DNA of 41,767 nucleotides from Myxococcota bacterium (GTDB taxonomy: Bacteria > Myxococcota_C > UBA6777), in contig JAKLKB010000053.1 of the NCBI GenBank assembly GCA_023150835.1, positions 1 through 41,767 of the forward strand, given 5' to 3'. The position numbers and the translations under genes are program-made. Positions 1 through 8,453 of this stretch are shown here, piece after piece (position 1 is the first letter of the stretch; each line of letters starts with the position of its first letter). The notes beneath the pieces are model-generated. The model ran no database searches, had not been told where the DNA came from, and worked only from the letters and a program-made list of their open reading frames with translations.

Positions 1-154
1 GCGCTTCGCCATCCTTCCCTCCCTCCCAACACACGGGCACTTCACCCGCCTACACTTCGGCCCAACCTACGGGCGCTTCGCCATCCTTCCCTCCCTCCCA
101 ACACACGGGCGCTTCGCCATCCTTCCCTCCCTCCCAACACACGGGCGCTTCCCC
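1..154 (+). repeat. 36-bp coding tandem repeat (12 aa)
   Basis: Four units of 36 bp (starts near -1, 35, 71 and 107) plus a partial fifth at 143. They encode a Pro/Ser-rich 12-residue unit (HTGASPSFPPSQ) in the frame of the giant ATPase. The second unit is diverged, the others nearly identical. This shows that the frame continues beyond the left edge. Confidence 0.85.
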
Positions 155-3100
155 CACGTATTCTCCGTCACGAAGCGTCTCTCCTGTCCATCAGCCCGAT
201 CCCACCACGGTGGCCCCGCTGGATCGGGACGCTTGGAAAAAAGCTGTTGAACAAGCACTCGCACAGCGCATCGAACAACGCACCCGCGAACAAGGCCCAC
301 CGCCTCCTGCCCCTCCCCCCACCGCAGCCAACACACAATCCACCACGCCCGAAAACCGGACGGCTGGACACTTGCGACTTCCCACTCCCGCCAATCCCAA
401 CCGTTCGGGCGAAACAGACGAATTCAGCCCCAAAAGCACTTCTTCACGAACATCTCCGCCCCCCTCCACCCAACAAACCCAACAAACTCTTCCTCCCCCC
501 CCCACTTCGCGGCCCACACGCACCCCTTCTGCTGCACAGCCACAAACGCGATCAGCCTTGCATCCCCCCACGTCCCCCCCATCAACAAAAGTCCATCGCC
601 CCGAAGCCACCGAGCAGATCCACATCACAAAACTCCGCCAAGAACTGCGCGATGGCCTTCTTTCCCCCCAAGAAACTGGCGTTCTCGAAGAAGTCCTCGA
701 TGAAGACGACGGCGCTCTCTCTTCCCCACCCACCGAAAACAGCCTCCCGCTGCTTTTCTCCACTTCGCCACGCCCTTCACCACTCCACCAACCCGCTCAA
801 ACCACCGAAACCACACGCCCTTCACCACTCCACCAACCCGCTCAAACCACCGAAACCACACGCCCCTCACCACTCCACCAACCCGCCCAAACCACCGAAA
901 CCACACGCCCTTCACCACTCCACCAACCCGCCCAAACCACCGAAACCACACGCCCTTCACCACTCCACCAACCCGCCCAAACCACCGAAACCACACGCCC
1001 TTCACAGGCTCCCCCAAAACCTTCCCCATCGCAGACGTCTCACTCCACCCAACAAAAAGCCCATCAACCCGAAGAATCCACCGATCCAAGCATCCAGATC
1101 CAACTCCCGTGGGAACAGATCGAAGCGGATGCCCTCGACGCCTCCCTGCCCCCACCCACCCTCCAGCCCCAAACGCCTCTCTCCGAGCGCTCGGGACTCC
1201 ACGAACCGAGCGACGCCTACGAAAAACTGCTCGAAGAAGCCCAATTCATCGACGAATACGAACAGCCCACACAACTCAATCGCGTCTCTCCATCTCACAC
1301 CACAACGCCCCTTCCCTTCGCCCCCATCGATCCATCCAAACCTCATCCCTTCGCCCCTTCCGAACGCGGCCAGTCGCACCCTCACCCGCACACTTTTGAA
1401 GAAGAAGACCTCGACAGCCCCACCCACCACCACGAAGACGCACTCGATCTCTCCGAAGACAACGGCTCCAAACCCATCGCAGTTCCCGACGAATTCGATC
1501 TCTCCGCAGTTCCCGACGAATTCGATCTCTCCGCAGTTCCCGACGAATTCGATCTCTCCGCAGTTCCCGACGAATTCGATCTCTCCGCAGAAAACACAAA
1601 CACCGCAGATCACCAAGAAGAACAAGAAAAACACGCAGATCTCGACTCTGTCGGCACGTATAGCGACGATCTCGCCGAAGATCTCGCCACCCGCGAGATC
1701 CGCCGCCCACTTCTGCCCTCCACTTCCCCGATGCACCGCTCGGCCTCCTCTGACCCCGCTCACCAAGACGCACAACACGCCGCCGATCTCGATCTCCCCA
1801 CCCACCCCCACGATCCAGACGATCCAGACGATCCCGCCTCCTACCTTGATCCCGAAGATCAATACATGGACCCCGATGATGGGGACGATCTGCTTTCTCT
1901 CCACCGCCTCGAAGACGATCCCGCACTCCCCGAAGAAAACACCAGCGGCCTCGATCTCCATACCCTCCACTCCCTCATGCTCGACCCCCACCGTGACCCC
2001 AGCCAAGCCCTCTGGGCCTTCTTTGATGGCACCCACGAACTCGAAGAACTCGGCGCTCCCCCCGAAGAATCCTCCGCTCCCAAACGAAAAAAACACGCCA
2101 ACACTTACACCCCCACCGCTTCCTCCTACACGACGGCTCCCCTCTCTTCCGCAACAACCACCCCCCCCACCGACCCCGAAGACGCCATCCTCCAAGAGAT
2201 CCACCCACACGATATCCCTCTCGTTCCTTCTTCGGGCCGCGACACCACAGGCCCCATCACCCACAATAGCCTCGAAGACGTCGCCAACTACAGCGCCCTC
2301 CAACTCTGGGTCCAACTGGATGTCGAGATCCCACGACGCGGACTCTCCCTCCCCCTCAGCCAACAATGGATGCTCCTCAGCGACCTCAGCGAACAACTCG
2401 CCGATCGCATCCGCGAACACGGACTCTCCCTCGACGAACAACGCCCCGATCGCCTACACGCCCACTCCCGTCAAGGTCTCCCATGCCTCCTTCGCACCCT
2501 CCAAGCCGCTCGTACCATCCAAGATGTCGTGTACGCTCACCCTCCCCTCGCCCAAGATGCCCGCGCTCGCGCTCGTTGTGTCCTCACCCTGCTCACCGAT
2601 GACACCTCCGAAAACGAGTCCCGCGACACCGCACAACGCCTCTTCCAACACGCACCCGTCGGCCAGATCTGGCTCGATTGGTCCGCACAACTCCTGCTCA
2701 AAGAACACGAATCCCTCCACGAGATCGCCCTCCCTGACCTCGAAGAACCTGCCTACCAACTCGCATGGGAACCCCAAACCACCGCCCAAACCACCGACGA
2801 AAAAGGCGACGCCAAACTCCCCTTCCTCGGACGCCTCGACATCCTCCGCTCTCTCGAACAGGCATGGGTCCACACCCAACACGGCAATGTCCAGATCGTC
2901 TCTCTCGTCGGACAATCCGGCAGTGGACGCAGCCGCATCCTCCAGCAATGGCGTAACCTCCAACAACCCACCCTCCTCTTTTGGGGACGCGCCGAAGATT
3001 GCCCCCAAGAACGCAGCCCCTCCCCCTACCTCCAAAGCCTCCTCCAAAGCCACCTCCACCACCTCCACCTCGATGGCCCCCAAGCCCTCTACCAATCCAT

Positions 3101-5462
3101 CGCCACTCACGCACAAGGCGACCCCCACTGGCAAGCGTGGACCTCTCTTCTCTTTGAACTCTGGAACCCCGAAGCCTCCCGCGATCGACAAATCGAAGAC
3201 GCCATGCGCTGGTACATCCACCTCTGCGCACAACGCGCTCCCGTCGCCCTCCTCCTTGATGACCTCTTCCTCCTTGACCTGCGCAGCCAACGCTTTCTCG
3301 ATGCACTCCTACGCGACCCCCCCCCCCGACTCTTTGTCCTGATCGCCGCTGCACCCGGCGAATTTGACAGCCTTTCCCTCTCTCTTCGACACTCCCCCAC
3401 CACGCTCGAAGTCCCTCCCTTCACCCCCGAAGAAAGCCGCGCACTCCTGCGCAACGCCTCCCTCGACTCCCCCCTCTCCCCTCGCCAACAAGAACAACTC
3501 CTCCTCGAAAGCGAAGGAAACCCCCGCATCCTCCTCTCCCTCCTCCAAAGCGTTCAGCGCCAATTCGACCAACGCGAAACCCTCTCCGATAACCTCCGCA
3601 TCCCCCAAACCGTCGAAGGCATCCTACTCAAACATCTCCAAGGACTCAGCAGCATCGCCCAAGATACCCTCCGAAAAGCCGCCATGATCGGCGATATCTT
3701 TTGGCAAGGAGCCATCGAAAGCCTCGAACGCATGAACCTCGCCGAAGGCTCTTGGGGACTCCAAGAAGGCATCGCCATCGCCCAACTCGACGACCGCTCT
3801 CACGTTCTCCTCGAACTCGTCGACAAAAAACTCATCCAAAAACAACTCCAGTCCTCCCTCCCCGGCGAAACCGAATTCCGCTTCCACCAAAAACTCCTCC
3901 GCCAAATGATGCTCCAACAAATCCCCCTCTCCATCCGACAACAAATGCACCGCCGCGTCGCCGAGTGGATGCAGCTCCAAGACCAAGATGGCCTCCTGAT
4001 CGAACCCATCGTCGCTCACCTCAAACAAGCCGACGCCCGCAACGAAGCCGCTCGCACTCTCTTTGAAGCCGCCAAAAAACAACGCAGCCTCGGCAAAAAA
4101 CAAGAAGCCCTCCGCCTCATGGGCGAAGCTCTCGAAGAACTCAGCACCCCCCAACGCGCCACCCGACTCCTCTGGCTCGATACCATGCTCCGCACCGCCC
4201 TTCAACTCGGCGATATCCACGCCACCGCACATCTCTCCCAGCTCGCCCTCCAACTCTCTTGGCGCTTCAACAACATCCGCTGGGCCGCACAAGCCTACCT
4301 CCACCTCGGCATCTGCGCTCGGATGCTCTACCAAACCAACCCCGCACGCGATCACCTCCTCAACGCACAAGCCCTCGCCGAACGACAACACGACGATGTC
4401 CTACGCATCGAATCTTGGCTCCAACTCGCCCTGCTCGCTCTCGACGATGGACAGCGCGATGAAGCCCATCGCTGTATGCAAGCCGTCGACGTCATCCTCG
4501 AATCCCCTCCACCTTTCCCTCCCCCCACTTCACCCCACTTCGTCCGCTCTCATCTCGCTCGCATCGATGGCCGATGGGCCGACGCCGATCGACACCTCCA
4601 ATCCGCTCGCTCCGACGCCAGACGCGAATCCTCCGGCTATCTCTACGCCCGCAACCTCCTCAAAGAAGCCGAACTCTACCTCCTCGCCGCCGACGACGAA
4701 GCCGCCCTCCGCCTCCTCGGCGAACCCACCGAAACCTTCCGACGACAAGAGTGTCTCCTCGATCTCACCCAAGCCCTCCTCCTCGCCTCCCAAGCCCTCC
4801 TCCAACAACGCAAAACCCAACAAGCCCACGAACGCCTCCTCGAAGCTTGGCAGGCCACCCAGATCACCGCCTTCGACGTCCACATCGGACAAGTCGCCGC
4901 CGCTCTCGCTGCCTCCCACACCCTCCAAAACCAAGCCGACGCTTCCATCCACTTTGCCCACATCACCGAACAAAAACTCCGCACAGGCTCCCCCGCCGAA
5001 CGCGCCCTCATGTACTTCTTTCTCGGCGAAGCCTGCGCCGGACTCCCCAAAAACCGACGCAATGAACTCCTCTCCCGCCTACCCCAACGACTCCCCGAAG
5101 GCGGTCTCAGCACCTTCCTCTTCCTCAAATCCGTCGAACTCTTCCAAAAAGCCAAAGACACTCCCCGCCACTGCAACGCTCTGCTTTCCCTCGGACGCGC
5201 TCTCCTCAACGACGGACACCTCGATATCGCCTACAACGTCCTCGAACGCGGCTCCCGCGAAGCCCATGACGCCGGACTCTCCCTCCTCTCCAAACGCTTT
5301 GAAAACCAAAAACGCCTCCTCTCCGATGACGTCCCCCCTCCTCCCGATCTCCATCGACCTTCCTCCGCAACCCTTGTCGTCCGTGTCGACCGACTCAAAC
5401 CCACCTCTGTCCCCCCTATCCCCGAACTCCCTCAACATCTTCAGAAAAAGAAACCTTCTTGA
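3..5462 (+). CDS. Giant signalling ATPase: degenerate cyclase-like domain, AAA ATPase and TPR region (5' partial)
   Basis: The frame is open from the window edge, so the true start lies upstream; the GTG at 210 is only the first internal start-like codon. About 1819 residues are visible. The first third (to about nt 2200) is low-complexity Pro/Ser/Thr/Glu linker with three tandem arrays. Nt 2280-2790 encodes a region whose end (DTAQRLFQHAPVGQIWLDWS) resembles class III nucleotide cyclase domains, but I see no catalytic Asp/Lys set, so it is probably a dead cyclase fold. An AAA/NACHT-type ATPase follows: Walker A GQSGSGRS near nt 2905 and Walker B LLLDDLFLLD near nt 3245. The rest (about nt 4000-5300) is helical, TPR-like. 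The order linker, cyclase-like, AAA, TPR matches large myxobacterial regulators, which often begin with a Ser/Thr kinase; the kinase is inference. The mature protein is probably cytoplasmic. Confidence 0.8.
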   Translation, partial: ASPSFPPSQHTGTSPAYTSAQPTGASPSFPPSQHTGASPSFPPSQHTGASPTYSPSRSVSPVHQPDPTTVAPLDRDAWKKAVEQALAQRIEQRTREQGPPPPAPPPTAANTQSTTPENRTAGHLRLPTPANPNRSGETDEFSPKSTSSRTSPPPSTQQTQQTLPPPPTSRPTRTPSAAQPQTRSALHPPTSPPSTKVHRPEATEQIHITKLRQELRDGLLSPQETGVLEEVLDEDDGALSSPPTENSLPLLFSTSPRPSPLHQPAQTTETTRPSPLHQPAQTTETTRPSPLHQPAQTTETTRPSPLHQPAQTTETTRPSPLHQPAQTTETTRPSQAPPKPSPSQTSHSTQQKAHQPEESTDPSIQIQLPWEQIEADALDASLPPPTLQPQTPLSERSGLHEPSDAYEKLLEEAQFIDEYEQPTQLNRVSPSHTTTPLPFAPIDPSKPHPFAPSERGQSHPHPHTFEEEDLDSPTHHHEDALDLSEDNGSKPIAVPDEFDLSAVPDEFDLSAVPDEFDLSAVPDEFDLSAENTNTADHQEEQEKHADLDSVGTYSDDLAEDLATREIRRPLLPSTSPMHRSASSDPAHQDAQHAADLDLPTHPHDPDDPDDPASYLDPEDQYMDPDDGDDLLSLHRLEDDPALPEENTSGLDLHTLHSLMLDPHRDPSQALWAFFDGTHELEELGAPPEESSAPKRKKHANTYTPTASSYTTAPLSSATTTPPTDPEDAILQEIHPHDIPLVPSSGRDTTGPITHNSLEDVANYSALQLWVQLDVEIPRRGLSLPLSQQWMLLSDLSEQLADRIREHGLSLDEQRPDRLHAHSRQGLPCLLRTLQAARTIQDVVYAHPPLAQDARARARCVLTLLTDDTSENESRDTAQRLFQHAPVGQIWLDWSAQLLLKEHESLHEIALPDLEEPAYQLAWEPQTTAQTTDEKGDAKLPFLGRLDILRSLEQAWVHTQHGNVQIVSLVGQSGSGRSRILQQWRNLQQPTLLFWGRAEDCPQERSPSPYLQSLLQSHLHHLHLDGPQALYQSIATHAQGDPHWQAWTSLLFELWNPEASRDRQIEDAMRWYIHLCAQRAPVALLLDDLFLLDLRSQRFLDALLRDPPPRLFVLIAAAPGEFDSLSLSLRHSPTTLEVPPFTPEESRALLRNASLDSPLSPRQQEQLLLESEGNPRILLSLLQSVQRQFDQRETLSDNLRIPQTVEGILLKHLQGLSSIAQDTLRKAAMIGDIFWQGAIESLERMNLAEGSWGLQEGIAIAQLDDRSHVLLELVDKKLIQKQLQSSLPGETEFRFHQKLLRQMMLQQIPLSIRQQMHRRVAEWMQLQDQDGLLIEPIVAHLKQADARNEAARTLFEAAKKQRSLGKKQEALRLMGEALEELSTPQRATRLLWLDTMLRTALQLGDIHATAHLSQLALQLSWRFNNIRWAAQAYLHLGICARMLYQTNPARDHLLNAQALAERQHDDVLRIESWLQLALLALDDGQRDEAHRCMQAVDVILESPPPFPPPTSPHFVRSHLARIDGRWADADRHLQSARSDARRESSGYLYARNLLKEAELYLLAADDEAALRLLGEPTETFRRQECLLDLTQALLLASQALLQQRKTQQAHERLLEAWQATQITAFDVHIGQVAAALAASHTLQNQADASIHFAHITEQKLRTGSPAERALMYFFLGEACAGLPKNRRNELLSRLPQRLPEGGLSTFLFLKSVELFQKAKDTPRHCNALLSLGRALLNDGHLDIAYNVLERGSREAHDAGLSLLSKRFENQKRLLSDDVPPPPDLHRPSSATLVVRVDRLKPTSVPPIPELPQHLQKKKPS
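771..1005 (+). repeat. 45-bp coding tandem repeat, 5 copies
   Basis: Five 45-bp units (771, 816, 861, 906, 951) plus a 10-bp partial. Each encodes the 15 residues RPSPLHQPAQTTETT. Copies differ by only a few synonymous bases, so expansion looks recent. It lies in the linker of the giant ATPase. Confidence 0.95.
1479..1586 (+). repeat. 27-bp coding tandem repeat, 4 copies
   Basis: Four identical 27-bp units encoding AVPDEFDLS, an acidic nonapeptide within the linker of the giant ATPase. Each unit contains an EcoRI-like GAATTC and a GATC. Confidence 0.95.
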
Positions 5463-5646
5463 GCTCTCTCAAATAGAAACTGCGTCACCCCTCTCTCTTT
5501 TCTTCTTGTGCCTCCCCCTCTTTCCGCGCTAAAACCATGCCTCAACTCTTCTCCGCCCACCACCGCACGTCATTCATCCCCAGCGGGCGTAACCCAATGG
5601 CCCACCCCACCGCTCTTTTCGGGCCTTGCCGCAGAAAGGAACCCCC

Positions 5647-7515
5647 ATGCACATGGCTTGCCCAAACCAACGAACGTCCCCGATCCAACACGCCGATCGA
5701 ATCCCACGCCCCTTCGCCTCCTCCCTCTCCCCAAGTTCTCGCCCCTTCACACCCTCTGTTCGCCCAAGTTCCCGCCCCTTCACACCCTCTGTTCGCCCAA
5801 GTTTGATCGCCCTCTTCCTGCTGCTGATCGCCTCCGCACTCTTTGTTCTCGCTTGCGATCCCACCCCACCCACCGAAACCACCACCGAAACCACCACCGA
5901 AACCACCACCGAGATCTCCGCTGAATCCACCCCTGACGCACAACCCGACAACACCACAGGCCCCGACAACACCACAGGCCCCGACAACACCACAGGCCCC
6001 GACAGCACAACCGAATCCACTCTCCCCGAGACCACTCCATCCGAAGCGCTGCCCGAAGAATCCGGCCCCATCGATGTTTCCGAGATCACTCCCGAAACCA
6101 CTCTCCCCGAAACCACTCTCCCCGAAACCACCCTCCCCGAAACCACGCCCGAAACCACTCCGCTCCAACAGATCGCCTTGCAAGCACGCGCTCTCGCCCA
6201 ACAGACGGGCAACTTGCTGGTCTCCAACGGCATCCCATTTGCTTCGGGGCAACTCACCTCGATCTCAGGACTCACCCTCAAAAGCGGCAACCAAGAGATC
6301 GCTCTCTTCGCCAAGATCCTCGCCCGCTGGCAAGACCAATCCATCCGTGCGATCCTGCTTCAATTCCAACGGCCTTCCACCCAATTCCCCGCCACACTCA
6401 CGCTCGAACTCAATGGCTCCCCCCAAATCGCCCGACGCGCAGAAACACCCATCACATGGACGCTTCCACAAGCCATCGCATTTCCCGATAAGACCGCTCT
6501 TTGTGACTCCATGATCGGCGGCCCTTTGATCCCGCACAACACCAACCCCACCTTCCAAGCCTACGACACCAACCAGACGACCTATTACAACCAACTCAAA
6601 GGCAACACCGAATGGGGCAATGATGCTCGCCTTGATGGCTATTACTCGACCGCGCTCACATGGTACTTGCTGTTTTTGCGCACAGGAGACTCCGAGATCT
6701 TTTCGTGGGCGCGCCGCGAAGCCGTCCACTACCGCGACGATCAGATCATCCAAAGCGGCCCCAACATCGGTCGGATGAACGGACGCACCGAGCCTCGCTA
6801 TCTTTATCTGCGTGCAATGGAACTGGACTACCTGCTCACAGGCGATCCCAAAACCCTCCAAGTCTCCGAGATGATGGCCGAATATCTTTACTCGCTCCAC
6901 CCAACCGACTGGTATCACTACAAAAAAACCGACCGACGCTTTTGGACCGAACGCCGCGCTGGATTCGCTCTTCTCGGCCTCTTGGTCTATGGCCGATTCA
7001 GCGGCAAAACCAAATACACCGACCGCGCCAAAGAAATCCTCACCAAGATCCTCGCCACCCAAGCCGAATGGCCAAACGGTGGCTGGATTCATGGGTTGTA
7101 TTATCACGACTCTGCCGAATGTGCCGACCAAAACGCCTTCGGCGGCTCGCCCTTTATGACGGGACTTCTCTACGAAGGCTTGCTCGCTGCCCATCACTGG
7201 CTCCAAGATCCCCGCATCCTCCCCGCCATCCGCCAATCCACCGAGTGGCTCTGGACCCAAGGCTGGCGACAAACCGGCTTCCTTTATCTGATCGGTTGCG
7301 GAAATAGCTATACCGACGCCTCCCCCGACCTCAACCTCTTGCTCTCTCACGGCTTCGCTTTCCTCTATTGGGCCGACGGCAAAAAACCCACCGACCTCCA
7401 ACGCGCACAAAGCGTCTTCCAAGAAGGCGTTAAAAACGCCTACCTCAAAGCCCGAAAACAATACAACCAAAACTACCGCTCCAGCGGCGCAACCCTGTAT
7501 TACCTCACCAAGTGA
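5647..7515 (+). CDS. Putative lipoprotein with RIFT-barrel / alpha-toroid glycan-active fold
   Basis: 622 aa. The ATG at 5647 is chosen because AGAAAGGAA lies six bases upstream. A long 50-residue N-region with an 11-residue duplication (SSRPFTPSVRP) precedes a hydrophobic segment and lipobox FVLAC (Cys70), so it is probably an outer-membrane or surface lipoprotein. A Thr/Glu/Pro tether (residues about 72-175, made of TTE, GPDNTT and LPETT repeats) follows. The next ~100 residues (VSNGIPFASGQL onward) resemble the N-terminal RIFT barrel of PcRGLX-type exo-rhamnogalacturonan lyases, and the remainder is a helical, Trp/Tyr-rich region like an (alpha/alpha)6 toroid with several YYH and HDSAEC-type motifs. 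The likely role is binding or cleaving an external polysaccharide; the substrate is unknown. Family assignment rests on eye-level similarity only. Confidence 0.6.
   Translation: MHMACPNQRTSPIQHADRIPRPFASSLSPSSRPFTPSVRPSSRPFTPSVRPSLIALFLLLIASALFVLACDPTPPTETTTETTTETTTEISAESTPDAQPDNTTGPDNTTGPDNTTGPDSTTESTLPETTPSEALPEESGPIDVSEITPETTLPETTLPETTLPETTPETTPLQQIALQARALAQQTGNLLVSNGIPFASGQLTSISGLTLKSGNQEIALFAKILARWQDQSIRAILLQFQRPSTQFPATLTLELNGSPQIARRAETPITWTLPQAIAFPDKTALCDSMIGGPLIPHNTNPTFQAYDTNQTTYYNQLKGNTEWGNDARLDGYYSTALTWYLLFLRTGDSEIFSWARREAVHYRDDQIIQSGPNIGRMNGRTEPRYLYLRAMELDYLLTGDPKTLQVSEMMAEYLYSLHPTDWYHYKKTDRRFWTERRAGFALLGLLVYGRFSGKTKYTDRAKEILTKILATQAEWPNGGWIHGLYYHDSAECADQNAFGGSPFMTGLLYEGLLAAHHWLQDPRILPAIRQSTEWLWTQGWRQTGFLYLIGCGNSYTDASPDLNLLLSHGFAFLYWADGKKPTDLQRAQSVFQEGVKNAYLKARKQYNQNYRSSGATLYYLTK
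5734..6155 (+). repeat. Cluster of coding micro-repeats in the lipoprotein tether
   Basis: Four separate in-frame arrays: 33 bp x2 (5734-5799, SSRPFTPSVRP), 12 bp x3 (near 5874, TTET), 18 bp x3 (near 5945, DNTTGP) and 15 bp x4 (near 6097, LPETT). All lie before or just after the lipidated Cys, so they change only tether length. Confidence 0.85.
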
Positions 7516-7572
7516 GCGCAAGCGTGGAGAGGGGAAAAGGCAAAACCCGATGGTTCTAGGGGGGTCGCTTTT

Positions 7573-7643
7573 TTACATGGGACTTAAGAATTTCGATAGC
7601 TTTTGTGGGGTTTCACCCCATACGCGCCTTGTTAAGGTGGAAA
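7573..7643 (-). repeat. Truncated, reversed copy of the hairpin-rich module
   Basis: Read on the minus strand it begins CTTAACAAGGCGCGTATGGGG-like, has the GGGGTGAAACCCC hairpin, and ends AAGTCCCATGT, the same edge as the copy near 12640. The middle of the module is missing. Confidence 0.55.
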
Positions 7644-7692
7644 CCTCGTAGAGTCGGTCTTGATCGCCTTTTTTTTCTCTCCCCCCCTCAAT

Positions 7693-7834
7693 CCCCCCGT
7701 GAACGGGGGGAAGTTGGAACGGGCAGCGTCTGCGTCTCGTGCAAACAGCGTGCGTCATGAAAAAACAAAATCCCCGAGGCTTCCGACTTTCGCTCCCTCC
7801 CCTGTTCACGGGGGAGGGCGGGGTGGGGGGCTTT
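7693..7834. repeat. Pair of G/C-rich palindromes
   Basis: 7693-7710 is a near-perfect hairpin CCCCCCGT-GA-ACGGGGGG. 7795-7822 has CCCTCCCC and GGGGAGGG around TGTTCAC, followed by a G-run tail. They share the core GTTCACGGGGG in inverted orientation, so the two may bracket a unit. Neither has a U-tract in the right place for an intrinsic terminator. Confidence 0.5.
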
Positions 7835-7838
7835 CCTC

Positions 7839-7992
7839 CGCTTAACCTAACGCCTATGGGGTTTCACCCCACACCCCACAAGGGACCGATGGCCCCTTGA
7901 CCCCATGTTGGCGAAAAGATCAATGGTTTTCCAGACGGACGCCTCTGTCGCTTCAAGCAGTGCGAGCACGGGTTTTTTTCGCCAATCGCGTA
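7839..7992 (+). repeat. Hairpin-rich intergenic module, copy 1
   Basis: Begins CGCTTAAC, then a GGGGTTTCACCCC hairpin, an AAGGG...CCCCTT hairpin, GGCGAAAAGATC, and a tail with a T-run. The same order of blocks occurs at 30438-30589 (+) and 12637-12785 (-). It joins directly to a MITE-like element at 7993. Confidence 0.75.
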
Positions 7993-8170
7993 ATACGAAA
8001 TCCGCCCATTGTGATCATAAAACGTAGGGGCAGCCCCCTGTGGCTGCCCAACAATAGGAGGGAAAAGATACAGAGGTGGACGACGATGACTTGCGGCAGC
8101 CCCCTGTGGCTGCCCAACAATAGGGCGTCTACGTACTGCCCTTTGTGTACACATCTTTCGGATATCGTAC
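7993..8170 (+). repeat. MITE-like element, copy A
   Basis: Bounded by ATACGAAATCCG (7993-8004) and CGGATATCGTAC (8159-8170), which are inverted repeats of each other with one or two mismatches. Inside are two copies of a GGCAGCC-CCCTGT-GGCTGCC hairpin followed by CAACAATAGG, and the palindrome TGTGTACACA. No coding capacity. Confidence 0.75.
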
Positions 8171-8453
8171 AACTCCTATTTACAGAGAGCTACGCTCTTG
8201 CAGAAAGCTTCGCTTTTCTCCCCCCTCTCCCCGCAGATGAGGGGGAGAAAAAACACCGCCATTCTTCGAGGTTTCCGCCTTGAGTTTGCGCCCCTAGTGC
8301 CCTCCGCTGTGCTGTGTCTTCTTTTTTCTGGAGAACTTGACAATCTCGCGGTCCTACGGTCATCTTGCGCGAGCGCCGTTTGAGCGTTTCCTGCCCACAG
8401 GCCGAAACACCACCGTTGATGCGCCCCGTCGCCCAAACACGGAAGACACCCGT

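Larger units (their letters stand above)
7516..8453. other. 938-bp intergenic region made of dispersed repeats
   Basis: No convincing gene here. It holds, in order, a reversed fragment of the hairpin-rich module, two G/C-rich palindromes, a full hairpin-rich module, a MITE-like element, and a further hairpin CTCCCC...GGGGAG near 8225-8243. Open frames in this stretch have no ribosome binding site and follow the repeats. Confidence 0.7.

Noticed and set aside
247-3342. Long plus-strand frame of 1031 codons inside the giant ATPase region, and similar long frames such as 4063-5532 (+) and 6265-7521 (-)
   Set aside because: Shadow frames caused by strong third-position bias; their residues are low-complexity Pro/Ser/Lys and lack domains, while the chosen frames hold Walker motifs and clear folds.
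8337-8453. Upstream TTG start of the 735-aa gene, or TTGACA at 8337 as a promoter
   Set aside because: The added residues are unlike a protein start and the -10 position (TCATCT) after the TTGACA is poor.
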